Shown piece by piece: positions 15,074-24,600 of a stretch of DNA of 64,000 bases; position 1 is the first letter of the stretch, and every line of letters begins with the position of its first letter. The notes beneath the pieces are model-generated. The model was not told the origin of the DNA. It searched no databases and saw only the letters and a program-made list of their open reading frames with translations. The DNA is from Planctomycetota bacterium. Its GTDB lineage: Bacteria; Planctomycetota; UBA1135; GCA-002686595. The position numbers and the translations under genes were made by a program. The stretch lies in assembly GCA_016709875.1 (NCBI GenBank), contig JADJLZ010000002.1:310001-374000 (forward strand), in the 5' to 3' direction.

Positions 15074-17659
15074 TCACTTCGCGGCGCCGGCCGGCTTCTG
15101 CTTCCAGGCCAACATGCGCGAGCGGTAGCGCTCGTAGAGCTCTGTCTGGCGGTTTCCGAGCGGCTGCTGCACGCCGTCGATGAAGACGTAGTCGACGGTG
15201 CTGGTCGACTCGAGCACGTCGCCGTTCGTGACGATCACGTCGGCGACCTTGCCCGGTGCGAGGCTGCCGAAGTCCTTCTCCAGACCGAGCATGCGCGCGG
15301 GATAGTAGGTGATCGCGCGCAGTGCCTCTTCGTGCGGCAGCCCGTAGGCGCAAGCGGTCGCGGCGTGGAACGAGAGGTTGCGCGTGTTCTCGTCGGTTGC
15401 GGCCGTGATCGCGATGTCGACGCCGGCGCGCGAAAGGACTGCGGGGTTGGCGTACGCGGCATCGTAGGGATCCTCGCGGGCTCCGGGCAGCGCGAGCACG
15501 GGGCCGACGGCGACCGGCACCTTTTCGCGCGCGATCGCGTCGGCGACCTTCCAGCCCTCGGCCGCGCCGAAGAGCACGGCTTTCAGCTTCTGATCCTTCG
15601 CGAAGCGCAGCGCGCGCAGGATCGTCGCCGCGTTCGATGCGTGCAGCGCGACCGGCTTCAGGCCAAGCGCGAAGGGCACGAGCGACTCCAGACGCGGATC
15701 GAAGCGCGGTGCAACGGCCTTGCCCGCCTGCGCGAGGTCGCGCAGCCGGCCGTACTCGCGCGCCTCCTCGAAGGAGCGACGCAGCGTCTGGATCTCCTCG
15801 GGATCCTTCTCATCCTTGCCCTGCTTGTGCTCGTTGGGGATGCGCGGGAAGCGCACGTGCAGCATGTCGCGGTCGAGCGTGAGCATCTCCTCCCACGTGC
15901 TGCCCGCCAGGCGCATCACCGCGGACTGCCCGAGCAGCGGGCCGCCGCCGGAGGGCGCCGTCTGCACGCGCGTGATCCCGTTCGTGCGCGTGACGCCGAT
16001 GTGCGCGGAATCAGCGTTCACGGAGGCGGCGGTGCGCACGTCGGGCTGGTCGCCGCCGTCCTCGCCCTGGTCATCGGTCGCGGGAACCGAGCCGATCTCG
16101 AGCAGGCCGATGTTCGTGTCGAGCGCGACGAGCCCCGGGTAGACGTGCCGGCCCGCCGCGTCGATCGTGCGCGCGCCCGCGGGAATCGGGATCTCCGCGC
16201 CGAGCGCGACGATGCGACCAGCGGCGAAGAGCAGCGTGCCCTTCTCGATCGCCGGGCCCGTGATCGGGTGCAGCACGGCGTTCGTGATGGCGACCAGGTC
16301 TCCACCGAGCGCGCGCTCGGGCTGCGCGGGCTCCGCGAGTTCGCGCAGCTTGGGCGGATCCTTGTCGAGACCGAAGGCATCGCGGCGTTCGAACTCGATC
16401 TCGCCGTCGACCATCGTCCATTCGACGCGCGCGAGCGCGGAGAGTGGATCGCCGGAGAGCAGCACGAGGTCCGCGTCTTTGCCGACTTCGATCGAGCCGA
16501 TGCGCTTCTCCAGGCCGAGCTGCCGCGCCGGGTTGATCGTCGCCAGCGCGAGCGCGCGCACAGGATCCATGCCGGCGTAGCGCACGGACTTTGCGGCTTC
16601 CTCGTAGAGGTGCCGCATCAGCTCGGCCGAGTCGGAGTTGACCGAGGAGAGCACGCCCGCCTCGTCCATCAGCGCCGCGTTCTGCGGGATCGCGTCGTAG
16701 GCCTCGATCTTGTAGGCCCACCAGTCGCTGAAGGTCGAGCCGCCCACGCCTGCCTCGGCCAGCTCCTGCGCGACCTTGTAGCCCTCGAGAACGTGCTGCA
16801 GCGTCGCGATCTGGAAGCCGAAGCGCTGCGCCACGCGCAGCAGCATCACGATCTCGTCGGCGCGATAGCAGTGCGAGTGCACGCGCACCTCGCCCTTCAG
16901 GATGCCCGCCAGCGTGTCGAGGCGCAGGTCGCGCCGCGGCGGCGCGGGATTCTCGCCGCGCTGCTTGCGCTCGGCGTAGGCGTGCCACTCGGCCATGTAC
17001 TCGCGGGCGCGGGCGAAGGCGCGCTCGAAGACGGCCTCGACGCCCATGCGCGAGGAGGGGAAACGCTCGCTGCGACCGCGGCCGTTCGATCGTTTGGGGT
17101 TCTCCCCCAGCGCAAACTTGATCCCGCGCGGGCCCGCGTCGAAGCGCAAGTCGTCCGCTGTGCGCCCCCACTTGAGCTTGATCACCTGGTCCTGGCCGCC
17201 GATCGCGTTGGCCGAGCCGTGCAGCAGGCGCGCGGTGGTCACGCCGCCCGCGAGTGCGCGCCAGATCGAGACGTCCTCCGAGTCGATCACGTCGGCGATG
17301 CGCACCTCCGCGCTGATCGAGACGGTGCCCTCGTTGACGCTGCCCTCGATCGCGATGTGCGAGTGGCAGTCGACGACGCCTGGAGCCAGATGCTCGCCCG
17401 CGCCGTCGATCTCGAGCGTGCTCGCGGGCGCGTCGACCTTGCCGACCGCGACGATCTTGCCGTCCTTCACGAGCACGTCGCCCGCGAAAGCCGGGGCAAC
17501 CGCGCTGTGGATGGTGACGTTGCGGATCACGCACGAGCCGCCCGTGTGCAGGCGCGGCTTGCGATCGGAGTCGAGCTCGCTCGGGTGGTCGTTCATGCCG
17601 CGCGCGAATCCGGCGGCGAGGAGCAGGGTGCAGAGCACGATCGGAAGGCGTGTCGACAT
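15074..17659 (-). CDS. Exported tandem amidohydrolase, first domain active-looking, second degenerate
   Basis: 861 residues with a signal peptide (about 1-21). The first imidazolonepropionase-like amidohydrolase domain (about 42-470) keeps the metal set: VVDCHSH (His99, His101), VHSHCYRADE, LQHVLEG and VNSDS. The second domain (about 495-850) has the same fold markers (YPARMLGLEKDFGSLAPGK). The His-x-His position reads VALDTNIGL, so it cannot bind the usual dinuclear metal. The reaction would be hydrolysis of an amide, lactam or peptide-like substrate outside the cytoplasm. The start codon overlaps the stop of the upstream related gene by one base (TGATG), indicating coupled expression of the two. 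Confidence 0.86.
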   Translation of the reverse strand: MSTRLPIVLCTLLLAAGFARGMNDHPSELDSDRKPRLHTGGSCVIRNVTIHSAVAPAFAGDVLVKDGKIVAVGKVDAPASTLEIDGAGEHLAPGVVDCHSHIAIEGSVNEGTVSISAEVRIADVIDSEDVSIWRALAGGVTTARLLHGSANAIGGQDQVIKLKWGRTADDLRFDAGPRGIKFALGENPKRSNGRGRSERFPSSRMGVEAVFERAFARAREYMAEWHAYAERKQRGENPAPPRRDLRLDTLAGILKGEVRVHSHCYRADEIVMLLRVAQRFGFQIATLQHVLEGYKVAQELAEAGVGGSTFSDWWAYKIEAYDAIPQNAALMDEAGVLSSVNSDSAELMRHLYEEAAKSVRYAGMDPVRALALATINPARQLGLEKRIGSIEVGKDADLVLLSGDPLSALARVEWTMVDGEIEFERRDAFGLDKDPPKLRELAEPAQPERALGGDLVAITNAVLHPITGPAIEKGTLLFAAGRIVALGAEIPIPAGARTIDAAGRHVYPGLVALDTNIGLLEIGSVPATDDQGEDGGDQPDVRTAASVNADSAHIGVTRTNGITRVQTAPSGGGPLLGQSAVMRLAGSTWEEMLTLDRDMLHVRFPRIPNEHKQGKDEKDPEEIQTLRRSFEEAREYGRLRDLAQAGKAVAPRFDPRLESLVPFALGLKPVALHASNAATILRALRFAKDQKLKAVLFGAAEGWKVADAIAREKVPVAVGPVLALPGAREDPYDAAYANPAVLSRAGVDIAITAATDENTRNLSFHAATACAYGLPHEEALRAITYYPARMLGLEKDFGSLAPGKVADVIVTNGDVLESTSTVDYVFIDGVQQPLGNRQTELYERYRSRMLAWKQKPAGAAK

Positions 17660-19428
17660 CAGCGCAGCTCCTCGCGCTTGGGCGCGCGCACGGCGTGGAA
17701 GGCGGCGCTGTCCTCGTTCTCGGAACCCTTCCAGTGCGCCGTTCCCTCGATCTTCTCCGCCTCCAGCGTCCCGTCGAGCGAGAGGGCGAGTTCGAACTTC
17801 CCGAGCGCGATGCGGCCTTCGAGGTGCAACTTGCGGCCGGCCACCTTGCCCGTGAGCTCGACTTGCTGCTCGGCCTCCTCGCCGGGCAGATGCAGGTGCA
17901 GCGTCGCGGAGAGGCTGCCGTCCTCCTTCATCACGAGTTCGCCCGTGCCGGGCTGTGCGCGCGGGCCCTCGAAGGTGAAGTTCCACTTGCCGCTCGCGTC
18001 GAGCCCCTCGGCGGGCTTGCCCTGCAACTCCTTCGAGTCGTGTTCGAACTCGTGCACCCAGCCTTCGACGAAGAGCCAGCCCAGGCGCGCTTCCTTGTCC
18101 GAGAGCGGATCCGCGGTCCACAGCGCGAGGTTCGCGCCGGCGCCGGACTCGATCGAACCCAAGCGCTTTCCGCTGCCGAGCAGCTCTGACGCGCTGTTCG
18201 TGAGCGCCGCGCGCGCTTGCGCGAGCGGCAGGCCCTTCTCGACCAGCGTGCGCACGCGCTCGAGCAGGTCCTTGGGGTTCGACTTGCCGGTGACGAAGGC
18301 GATTTCGACGCCGGCTTGCGCGAGCCGCTGCGCGCCGTCGCGGTCGGCCTCCCACAGGCGCCGGCGCTCTTCACGGACGCGCAGCGGGACGCTGTAGGTC
18401 CATTCCTCGGCCTTGGGCTTGTCCTCGGGCTGCTTCTCAGCCTTCGAATCCTCGTCCTTCTGCTTGTCCTTGTCCTTGTCCTTCTCCTTCTCCTTCTCTT
18501 TCGCGTGCGGATCCTCGGGCTCGTCGCCCCATTCGAGCGTCAGCAACACGGGGATCTTGTGCTGCGCAAGCAGCGCTGCGAGCTTCCACGCCTCGCGCCC
18601 GCCCGCGATCGCGATCTGGAATCCGAACTCGTCGGAGAGGCGGATCCAACGTTCGATGTCGGCCGCAGTCTCCGCCTCGCACACGACGCGGCGCTGCTTG
18701 CCGAGCGCGGGCAGGATCGCCTGCAGGTCCAGGTCGAAGGGCGGGCGCGGACCGCTCTCGCCGGCCTCCGCACGCTTCCCGAGCTCCGCGGCCCAGCGCG
18801 CGTCCATGAAGAACTGCCGCAGCTGCGCGAAGGCGCCCATCAGCGTCCCGGGGTAGCCCGGCCCGTCGCACTCGAAGCTCGCGTGGTCGAACACGACTGG
18901 CCGCACGATCGCATCGCGGCTCGCGAGCGTGCGCGTGCATGCGAGCGCGCTCATCCCCGCGAGCAACTCGCCGTGCGGCGCGCTGAGCAGGTGCGAGAAG
19001 CCGCTCGAGCGCCAGCGTCCGCGCATCTCCTCGTCGAGCGCGAGATGCTCGGCCGCTCGGTAGGCGGGCGCGATGCCCTTGCGGTCGGCCGCGCGCATGT
19101 CGATGTAGAGGTCCGAGCCCGCGTCCACGGGCAGATCCTGTTGAGCGACGATGGCGGGCGGCGGGCAGCCGGCGAAGCTGTACGCGTCGACGAACGCGGG
19201 CAGCGCGAGCATCCCGTGGCCGTCGAGCACGCGCAGTCCGTCAGGGATCTGCGCGCCGGCCTCGAGCACTTCGTCCACGTGGCCGTCGCGCAGGAAGAGC
19301 GTCTTGCGCGGCGCGTCGTCGCGCGCCTCGAGGCGCACGTCCTTGACGGCCCAGGCTTGCGGGTTCTGGAGAGCGGAAGCGCCGCAAGCCAACGCGGCCA
19401 CGGCGCACGAGCGGAAGAGGAGCTGCAT
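17659..19428 (-). CDS. Amidohydrolase-like exported protein lacking metal ligands, with charged low-complexity linker
   Basis: 589 residues; signal peptide about 1-20; ATG at 19428 after GAGG. The opening LRVLDGHGMLALPAFVDAYSF aligns with the amidohydrolase beta-strand that normally ends in His-x-His, here Asp-Ala-Tyr-Ser. RLGSIESGAGANLALWTADPL matches the family C-terminal sandwich. Between them (about residues 303-345) lies a run of Lys-Glu and Lys-Asp repeats. The last 150 residues form a separate beta-rich domain (WNFTFEGPRAQPGTGELVM) resembling repeats found at the end of such proteins. Probably a non-catalytic partner of the downstream amidohydrolase. Confidence 0.8.
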   Translation of the reverse strand: MQLLFRSCAVAALACGASALQNPQAWAVKDVRLEARDDAPRKTLFLRDGHVDEVLEAGAQIPDGLRVLDGHGMLALPAFVDAYSFAGCPPPAIVAQQDLPVDAGSDLYIDMRAADRKGIAPAYRAAEHLALDEEMRGRWRSSGFSHLLSAPHGELLAGMSALACTRTLASRDAIVRPVVFDHASFECDGPGYPGTLMGAFAQLRQFFMDARWAAELGKRAEAGESGPRPPFDLDLQAILPALGKQRRVVCEAETAADIERWIRLSDEFGFQIAIAGGREAWKLAALLAQHKIPVLLTLEWGDEPEDPHAKEKEKEKDKDKDKQKDEDSKAEKQPEDKPKAEEWTYSVPLRVREERRRLWEADRDGAQRLAQAGVEIAFVTGKSNPKDLLERVRTLVEKGLPLAQARAALTNSASELLGSGKRLGSIESGAGANLALWTADPLSDKEARLGWLFVEGWVHEFEHDSKELQGKPAEGLDASGKWNFTFEGPRAQPGTGELVMKEDGSLSATLHLHLPGEEAEQQVELTGKVAGRKLHLEGRIALGKFELALSLDGTLEAEKIEGTAHWKGSENEDSAAFHAVRAPKREELR

Positions 19429-19492
19429 CGGGGGACCTCGGGGGGGCGCCCATTCTGCGTTCCCTCGCCGATCTGGGAAGCGAGTTCTTGCC

Positions 19493-20374
19493 TCAGAGCC
19501 CGCGCAGGCGCTTCGGGCGGAAGCGTGCGCCCTCTGGATCGCCGAGCACGCCATCGAGGCCCGCGAGCAGCCGCGCCTTGTCCTTGGGCAGCGAGCCGGC
19601 GAGCGCGAGGTAGTTGCTGGCGTGGTTCGAGCGGAAGATCGAGCCCTCGAGCTCGAGCCCGTCGATGAACTGCCGCAGCTCGCGCGCGAGCTCGAGCGGC
19701 GTGAGCTCGTCGACCTCGCCGCGCGCGGCCTGCTCGTGGAGCGGCGTGCCCTCGACCGGCGTCATCACCAGCGTCGAGACGAAGCGCGGCTGGATCGCGT
19801 TGACCACGCGCGATGACTCGCGCGCATGCTCCTGCGAGAGCGCGCGGCCGCCCGATCCGAGCAGGATCATCGTCGAGAGCTTGACGCCCGCCTCGCCCGC
19901 CTTGCGCGCGACGCGAATCATCTCGGCCGAATCGACGCCCTTCTCGAGCTTCTCGAGCACTGTGTCGTGCCCGCTCTCGATGCCCAGGTAGTAGAGCGTG
20001 AGGCCGGCCTCGCGCAGCGCGCGCATCTCTTCCACGCTGCGCACGGCGAGCGCCTGCGGCGAGGCGTAGCAGCTGACGCGCGAGAGGTCGGGAAAGGCGC
20101 TGCGCAGCCGCTCGAGCAGCGCCAGCAGGAACGAGGTCTTCGCGATCAGCGCGTCGCCGTCGGCGAGGAAGACCTTGCGCACGTAGCCAGCCGCGTTCGT
20201 GCTGGCCCAGGCGATCTCGCGCTCGAGCTCCTCGAGCGGGCGCACGCGGAAGCGCTTCTCGCGGTACATCGCGCAGAAGGTGCAGCGGTTGTAGCTGCAG
20301 CCGATCGTCGCCTGCAGGATCAGGCTGTCTGCCTCCGACGGCGGCCGGTAGAGCTGGCCTTCGTAGCGGATCAC
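19493..20374 (-). CDS. Radical SAM protein (COG1032-type)
   Basis: 293 residues from a GTG at 20374, 10 bases after the topA stop. The cluster motif is CSYNRCTFC (Cys26, Cys31, Cys34: C-x4-C-x2-C), typical of the short COG1032 subgroup with CTFCAMYR. It lacks a cobalamin-binding domain. Later SAM-binding markers are present: YYLGIESGHDTVLEKLEKG and LSTMILLGSGG. The C-terminal 90 residues contain RSNHASNYLALAGSLPKDK, a conserved tail of this subgroup. Substrate unknown. The tight spacing to topA is probably chance operon packing. Confidence 0.85.
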   Translation of the reverse strand: MIRYEGQLYRPPSEADSLILQATIGCSYNRCTFCAMYREKRFRVRPLEELEREIAWASTNAAGYVRKVFLADGDALIAKTSFLLALLERLRSAFPDLSRVSCYASPQALAVRSVEEMRALREAGLTLYYLGIESGHDTVLEKLEKGVDSAEMIRVARKAGEAGVKLSTMILLGSGGRALSQEHARESSRVVNAIQPRFVSTLVMTPVEGTPLHEQAARGEVDELTPLELARELRQFIDGLELEGSIFRSNHASNYLALAGSLPKDKARLLAGLDGVLGDPEGARFRPKRLRGL

Positions 20375-20384
20375 CGCGCGCCCC

Positions 20385-23066
20385 CTAGCTCGCCTTGCGC
20401 GTCACGCGCTTGCGCGAAGTCTTCTTCTTCTTCGCGGGCCCCGCGGCGCGCTTCTCGGCGAGCAGCGCGATGGCCTTCTCGGGCGTGAGGTCATCGGGCG
20501 ACATGCCCTTGGGCAGCGTGACGTGCGTCTCGCCGTCGGAGACGTACATGCCGTACTTGCCCTCGCGCAACGTCATCGCGAGCTTGGTCGCCGGGTCGGG
20601 ACCGAATTCCTTGAGCGCCGGCGGAGCTCCGCGGCTGCCGCGCGAGCGCTTGGGCTGCGCGTAGATCGCGCGCGCTTCCTCGAGCGTGGTCGAGAAGAGC
20701 TGCTCCTCCTGCTTCAGGTTGCGGTAGTCCGGCTTCTCCGCTCCGGGGATCTCCTTGATCAGGTACGGCCCGAAACGGCCAAGCGCCGCGCGGATCATGT
20801 TGCCGTCGACGTCCGGACCGATCTCGCGCGGCAGCGTGAGCAGCTGCAGCGCCTGCTCGAGCGTGAGTGTCTTGGGCGACATCGACTTCAGCAGCGATGC
20901 GCGCCGCGGCTTCGCCTTCACGGGAACGGGATCGCCCTTCTTGCGCCGCGTCTTGGGCTTCTCCTCTTCCTCGGGCGTCTCGCCGAGTTGCACGTAGGGT
21001 CCGAAACGGCCCGTGCGCAAGAAGACCGGCTGACCATCCGCGGCGTGGCCGAGCGGCTCCTCGGCCTGGCTCGCGGCGTGGAAGAGCTCGAGCGCCTTGG
21101 CGACCGTGATCTCGTCGGGCGCGATCCCCTCCGGCAGGTTCGCGCGCTGGCCGTTCCAGTCGAGGTACGGGCCGTAGCGACCGACGCGCAGGAAGAGCTC
21201 GTGCCCCTCGTGCATCGCGATGAGCACGGTACTGGCTTCCTTGCCGTCGATCTCCGGCCCGTGCATGGTCACGATCGCGTGCAGGCCGGGCTTGTCGCCC
21301 TTGTAGAAGCCGTCGAGGAAGTTCTTGCGCCCGAGCTTGCCCTCGGCGATGCGGTCCAGCTCGCCCTCCATCTGGGCCGTGAACGAGTAGTCGATCAGGC
21401 GCGGTTCCAGGCGCGTCATGAACTGCACCACCGCGAAGCCCAGCGGTGCGGGCACGAGCGCCGCGCCGCGCTTGTGGCAGTACTCGCGGTACAGGATCGT
21501 GTCGATGATCGAGGCGTAGGTGCTCGGCCGGCCGATGCCGAGTTCTTCGAGCTTCTGCACCAGGCCCGCTTCCGTGAAGCGCGCGGGCGGCTTGGTCGAG
21601 TGGCCCGCGGGCGCGGACTTCGCGACGCGCGCGCGATCGCCCTTGGCGAGCGGCGGGAGCACGGCCTCTTCCTCCTCGGCGCGCGCCTCCTTGTCCTCGC
21701 TCTCGTCGCGGCCCTCGACGTAGGCACGCTGGAAGCCGTCGAAGAGCACGGTGCGGCCGCGCGCCACCAGATCGGCCTTGCCGCCGTTGGAGAGCGCGCA
21801 CTCGAAGCTCGCCGCGACGCTCTTCATGCGCGCGTCGACCATCTGGCTGGCGACCGTGCGCTTCCAGATCAGGTCGTAGACGCGTGCCTCGTCCTCGCCG
21901 ACCTCGCCGCGCACCTCGTCGGGATGGCGGAAGCTCTCGCCGGCGGGGCGGATCGCCTCGTGCGCCTCCTGCGCGTTGCGCGACTTGCCCTGCCAGACGC
22001 GCGTCTTCGTCGGCAGGTAGTTCTTGCCGAAGCTCGACTCCACCAGCGTGCGCGCAGCGCGGATCGCCTGCTCGGAGAGCGCGATGCTGTCGGTACGCAT
22101 GTAGGTGATGAAGCCGTTCTCGTACAGACGCTGCGCCGCGCTCATGGCGCGCTTGGCGGCCATGCCGAGCTTGCGGCCGGCCTCCTGCTGCAGCGTCGAG
22201 GTCGTGAAGGGCGGCTTGGGGCTGCTCGAGTACTCCTTCTCCTCGACCGAGACGACCTGCGCCCGCTGTCCCTGGAGGCCGGTGGCGAGCTTCGTCGCCT
22301 GCGCCTCGTCGAGCACGACCACCTTGCGGGTCTGGCCGAGCTTTCCGTCGGAGCCGAAATCGCGGCCCTGCGCGAGCGCCTTGCCGTCGAGCGCTGTCAC
22401 CGAGGCGGGGAAGTGCTGGCCCTCGTGCTCGAGTGTGACGTTCGCGTCCCACCAGCTGGCGGAGACGAAGGCCATGCGCTCGCGCTCGCGGTCGACGAGC
22501 AGGCGCGTGGCGACGCTCTGCACGCGGCCGGCGGAGGTGCCCGGCGCGATCTTGCGCCACAGGATCGGGCTGATCTCGTAGCCGTAGAGCCGGTCGAGGA
22601 TGCGGCGCGCCTCCTGCGCGTCCACCAGCGCCTCGTCGATGTCGCGGCAGTTCTCGATCGCCTCCGAGATTGCGGCCTTGGTGATCTCGTGGAACACCAT
22701 GCGCTTGACCGGGACCTTGGGCTGCAGGAGCTGCAGCAGGTGCCAGGAGATCGCCTCGCCCTCGCGGTCTTCGTCCGTCGCCAGGTACAGCTCGCTCGCG
22801 TCCTTGAGCTTCTTCTTGAGCTCGGCGATCTTGCCGCGCTTGTCCTTGGAGACGACGTAGAGCGGCTCGTAGTCCTTGTCCGTGTCGACCCCCATGCGCG
22901 CCCAGGAGCCACCCTTCTTCTTGTCGGCGGGGGGGACCTCGGAGGCATTCGAGGGCAGGTCGCGCACGTGGCCGATCGAGGCCTCGACGACGTAGTTCTT
23001 GCCCAGGAACTTCCCGATGGTCTTCGCCTTGGCCGGCGACTCGACGATGACGAGCGGCTTGTGCAT
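20385..23066 (-). CDS. topA: DNA topoisomerase I
   Basis: Type IA enzyme that relaxes negative supercoils, 893 residues. VESPAKAKTI with the Toprim Glu9, LATDEDREGEAISWHL, NGFITYMRTDS with catalytic Tyr322, and RPSTYASII are all present. Instead of Cys4 zinc fingers the C-terminus carries repeated modules with FGPYVQLGE and LPKGMSPDDLTPEKA, the zinc-less repeat type seen in several phyla. It closes with a Lys/Arg tail (KKKKTSRKRVTRKAS). Start set at the ATG 23066 directly before HKPLVIVESPAK; upstream in-frame sequence lacks family similarity. Confidence 0.96.
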   Translation of the reverse strand: MHKPLVIVESPAKAKTIGKFLGKNYVVEASIGHVRDLPSNASEVPPADKKKGGSWARMGVDTDKDYEPLYVVSKDKRGKIAELKKKLKDASELYLATDEDREGEAISWHLLQLLQPKVPVKRMVFHEITKAAISEAIENCRDIDEALVDAQEARRILDRLYGYEISPILWRKIAPGTSAGRVQSVATRLLVDRERERMAFVSASWWDANVTLEHEGQHFPASVTALDGKALAQGRDFGSDGKLGQTRKVVVLDEAQATKLATGLQGQRAQVVSVEEKEYSSSPKPPFTTSTLQQEAGRKLGMAAKRAMSAAQRLYENGFITYMRTDSIALSEQAIRAARTLVESSFGKNYLPTKTRVWQGKSRNAQEAHEAIRPAGESFRHPDEVRGEVGEDEARVYDLIWKRTVASQMVDARMKSVAASFECALSNGGKADLVARGRTVLFDGFQRAYVEGRDESEDKEARAEEEEAVLPPLAKGDRARVAKSAPAGHSTKPPARFTEAGLVQKLEELGIGRPSTYASIIDTILYREYCHKRGAALVPAPLGFAVVQFMTRLEPRLIDYSFTAQMEGELDRIAEGKLGRKNFLDGFYKGDKPGLHAIVTMHGPEIDGKEASTVLIAMHEGHELFLRVGRYGPYLDWNGQRANLPEGIAPDEITVAKALELFHAASQAEEPLGHAADGQPVFLRTGRFGPYVQLGETPEEEEKPKTRRKKGDPVPVKAKPRRASLLKSMSPKTLTLEQALQLLTLPREIGPDVDGNMIRAALGRFGPYLIKEIPGAEKPDYRNLKQEEQLFSTTLEEARAIYAQPKRSRGSRGAPPALKEFGPDPATKLAMTLREGKYGMYVSDGETHVTLPKGMSPDDLTPEKAIALLAEKRAAGPAKKKKTSRKRVTRKAS

Positions 23067-23182
23067 CGCCCCCAACGGAACGCGAAGTCCGCCGTCCGTG
23101 TCAAGCCCGGTCTTCGCGCCCCCCTGTTCCCGAGGCCCTGGAAACGCTTCCAAAGCCGCGTCTCTGCTACCCTCCCACGCCC

Positions 23183-23842
23183 TTGGCCGATTCCGTCCCG
23201 ATCCTGTGGCGCGACGAGCGTTTGCTCGTCGTCGACAAGCCAGCCGGCGTCCTCAGTGTGCCCGACCGCTCCGCGGGCGAGAGCTCGCTGCCGGAGCTGC
23301 TCGCGCGCGATGGCTTCTCTGTCATCCCCGTGCACCGCCTGGACCGGGACGTCTCGGGAGCCGTGCTCTTCGCGCTCGACGAACAGATGCGCGCGGCGCT
23401 CGAACTGCTCTTCCGCGAGCGCGCGGTGAAGAAGACCTACTGGGCGCTCGCCCAGGGCGTCGTCCGGCCCGCCGACGGGGCCTGGCACTTCCCGATCCTC
23501 GAGGAGGGCGCGCACAGCCGTGTCTCGGCGCTCGGGCACAAGTCGCTCACGCGCTACCGCACGCTCGAGAGCCTGCGCCAGGCGAGCGCGCTCGAGATCG
23601 ACCTCATCACGGGCCGCAAGAACCAGATCCGCCTGCACGCCGCGCACGCGGGTTTTCCGCTCGCGGGCGAGCGCAAGTACGCGCGCGGCAAGGACGCGAA
23701 GGTGCGTTTCCGGAGCCGCAGGGTGGCATTGCACGCCTGGCGGCTCGCGCTGGTGCATCCTTTCAGCGGAGCCGCGCTCGAAGTCGAGGCGCCGCTGCCC
23801 TCTGACCTGTGCGAGCTACTCGACCGGGCGCGCAGGGACTAG
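23183..23842 (+). CDS. RluA-family pseudouridine synthase
   Basis: 219 residues from a TTG at 23183; no ATG in frame precedes the core. VVDKPAGVLSVPDR and VHRLDRDVSGAVLFA with catalytic Asp54, then GRKNQIRLHAAHAGFPLAGERKY, identify the family. The S4 domain typical of RluC/RluD is absent, so it is a compact RluA/TruC-like enzyme acting on rRNA or tRNA. Which uridine is modified cannot be told. Divergent from topA, with 116 bases between. A second, S4-bearing family member is at 50018-51082. Confidence 0.9.
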   Translation: MADSVPILWRDERLLVVDKPAGVLSVPDRSAGESSLPELLARDGFSVIPVHRLDRDVSGAVLFALDEQMRAALELLFRERAVKKTYWALAQGVVRPADGAWHFPILEEGAHSRVSALGHKSLTRYRTLESLRQASALEIDLITGRKNQIRLHAAHAGFPLAGERKYARGKDAKVRFRSRRVALHAWRLALVHPFSGAALEVEAPLPSDLCELLDRARRD

Positions 23843-23872
23843 AATGTTCGCCCCCAACGGAGCCCCATCGCC

Positions 23873-24190
23873 ATGCCGACCATCGAAGACGTCTACAAGG
23901 AACTGCGCCAGGTCTACGACCCGGAGATCCCGGTCAACATCGTGGACCTCGGACTGGTCTACGACGTGAAGTTGGAGGAAGGCGGCGTGTGCAACGTGAA
24001 GATGACGCTCACCTCGCAGTCCTGCCCCGAAGCACGCACGATCCCCGAGGTGATGAAGCGCCGCGTCAACGCGCTGCCGGGGATCAGCGGGACCGAGATC
24101 GAGATCGTCTGGGAGCCCGCCTGGGGTCCGCACAAGATCTCGCCCGAGGGCAGGGTGGCGCTGGGGATCGACGAAGAGCCCGAGGCCTGA
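23873..24190 (+). CDS. MIP18/DUF59-family Fe-S cluster assembly factor
   Basis: 105 residues. TIEDVYKELRQVYDPEIPVNIVDLGLVYDV is the DUF59 opening. MTLTSQSCPEAR with the conserved cysteine and the closing VWEPAWGPHKISPEGR match SufT/PaaD-like factors that help load Fe-S clusters. The closing WGPHKIS form is usual for stand-alone SufT-like proteins. No suf or isc genes are visible in the window. The gene follows the RluA gene by 30 bases and may share its promoter. Confidence 0.88.
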   Translation: MPTIEDVYKELRQVYDPEIPVNIVDLGLVYDVKLEEGGVCNVKMTLTSQSCPEARTIPEVMKRRVNALPGISGTEIEIVWEPAWGPHKISPEGRVALGIDEEPEA

Positions 24191-24208
24191 GCGCGCGCGG
24201 TCGCCGCG

Positions 24209-24586
24209 CTACTGCACGACCTTCATCGGCCCGGTATCCGGCGGCGGCGCGTTGGGGTTCTTCTTCAGCTCCTGCTTCCAGCTCGCCATGCGCGCCTGAG
24301 CCTGCGCCTTCTCCGCCTCGGGGATCAATCCCTTGCGCTGCAGGAAGATCGACTGGCTCGTGTAGGCGAAGGGATCGTCGGGATCGCTCGCGATCACCTT
24401 GGCGATCGTCGCGAGCGCCGCATCGTTGTCGCCCGACTTGCTCTGCGCCGTCGCGAGCGCGTGCATGGCATCGAGCCAGGCCGGGCGGCCCTCGAGTGCC
24501 TTCTGGAACTCGAGGATCGCCTCGTTGAACTGGCTCTTGCCGAAGAGCGCGAGACCCGCCTTGTACGCTTCGAGAGGGTTGCTCAC
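24209..24586 (-). CDS. Small TPR protein
   Basis: 125 residues from GTG at 24586. Three tetratricopeptide-like helix pairs are visible: AYKAGLALFGKSQFNEAILEF, AMHALATAQSKSGDNDAAL and AYTSQSIFLQRKGLIPEAE. A proline-rich tail (PNAPPPDTGPMKVVQ) follows. No signal peptide, so it is cytoplasmic. It starts 14 bases after the pckA stop on the same strand and may be read through from that promoter. Protein-protein adaptor by fold; partner unknown. Confidence 0.8.
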   Translation of the reverse strand: MSNPLEAYKAGLALFGKSQFNEAILEFQKALEGRPAWLDAMHALATAQSKSGDNDAALATIAKVIASDPDDPFAYTSQSIFLQRKGLIPEAEKAQAQARMASWKQELKKNPNAPPPDTGPMKVVQ

Positions 24587-24600
24587 GCGGCCACTCTAGC

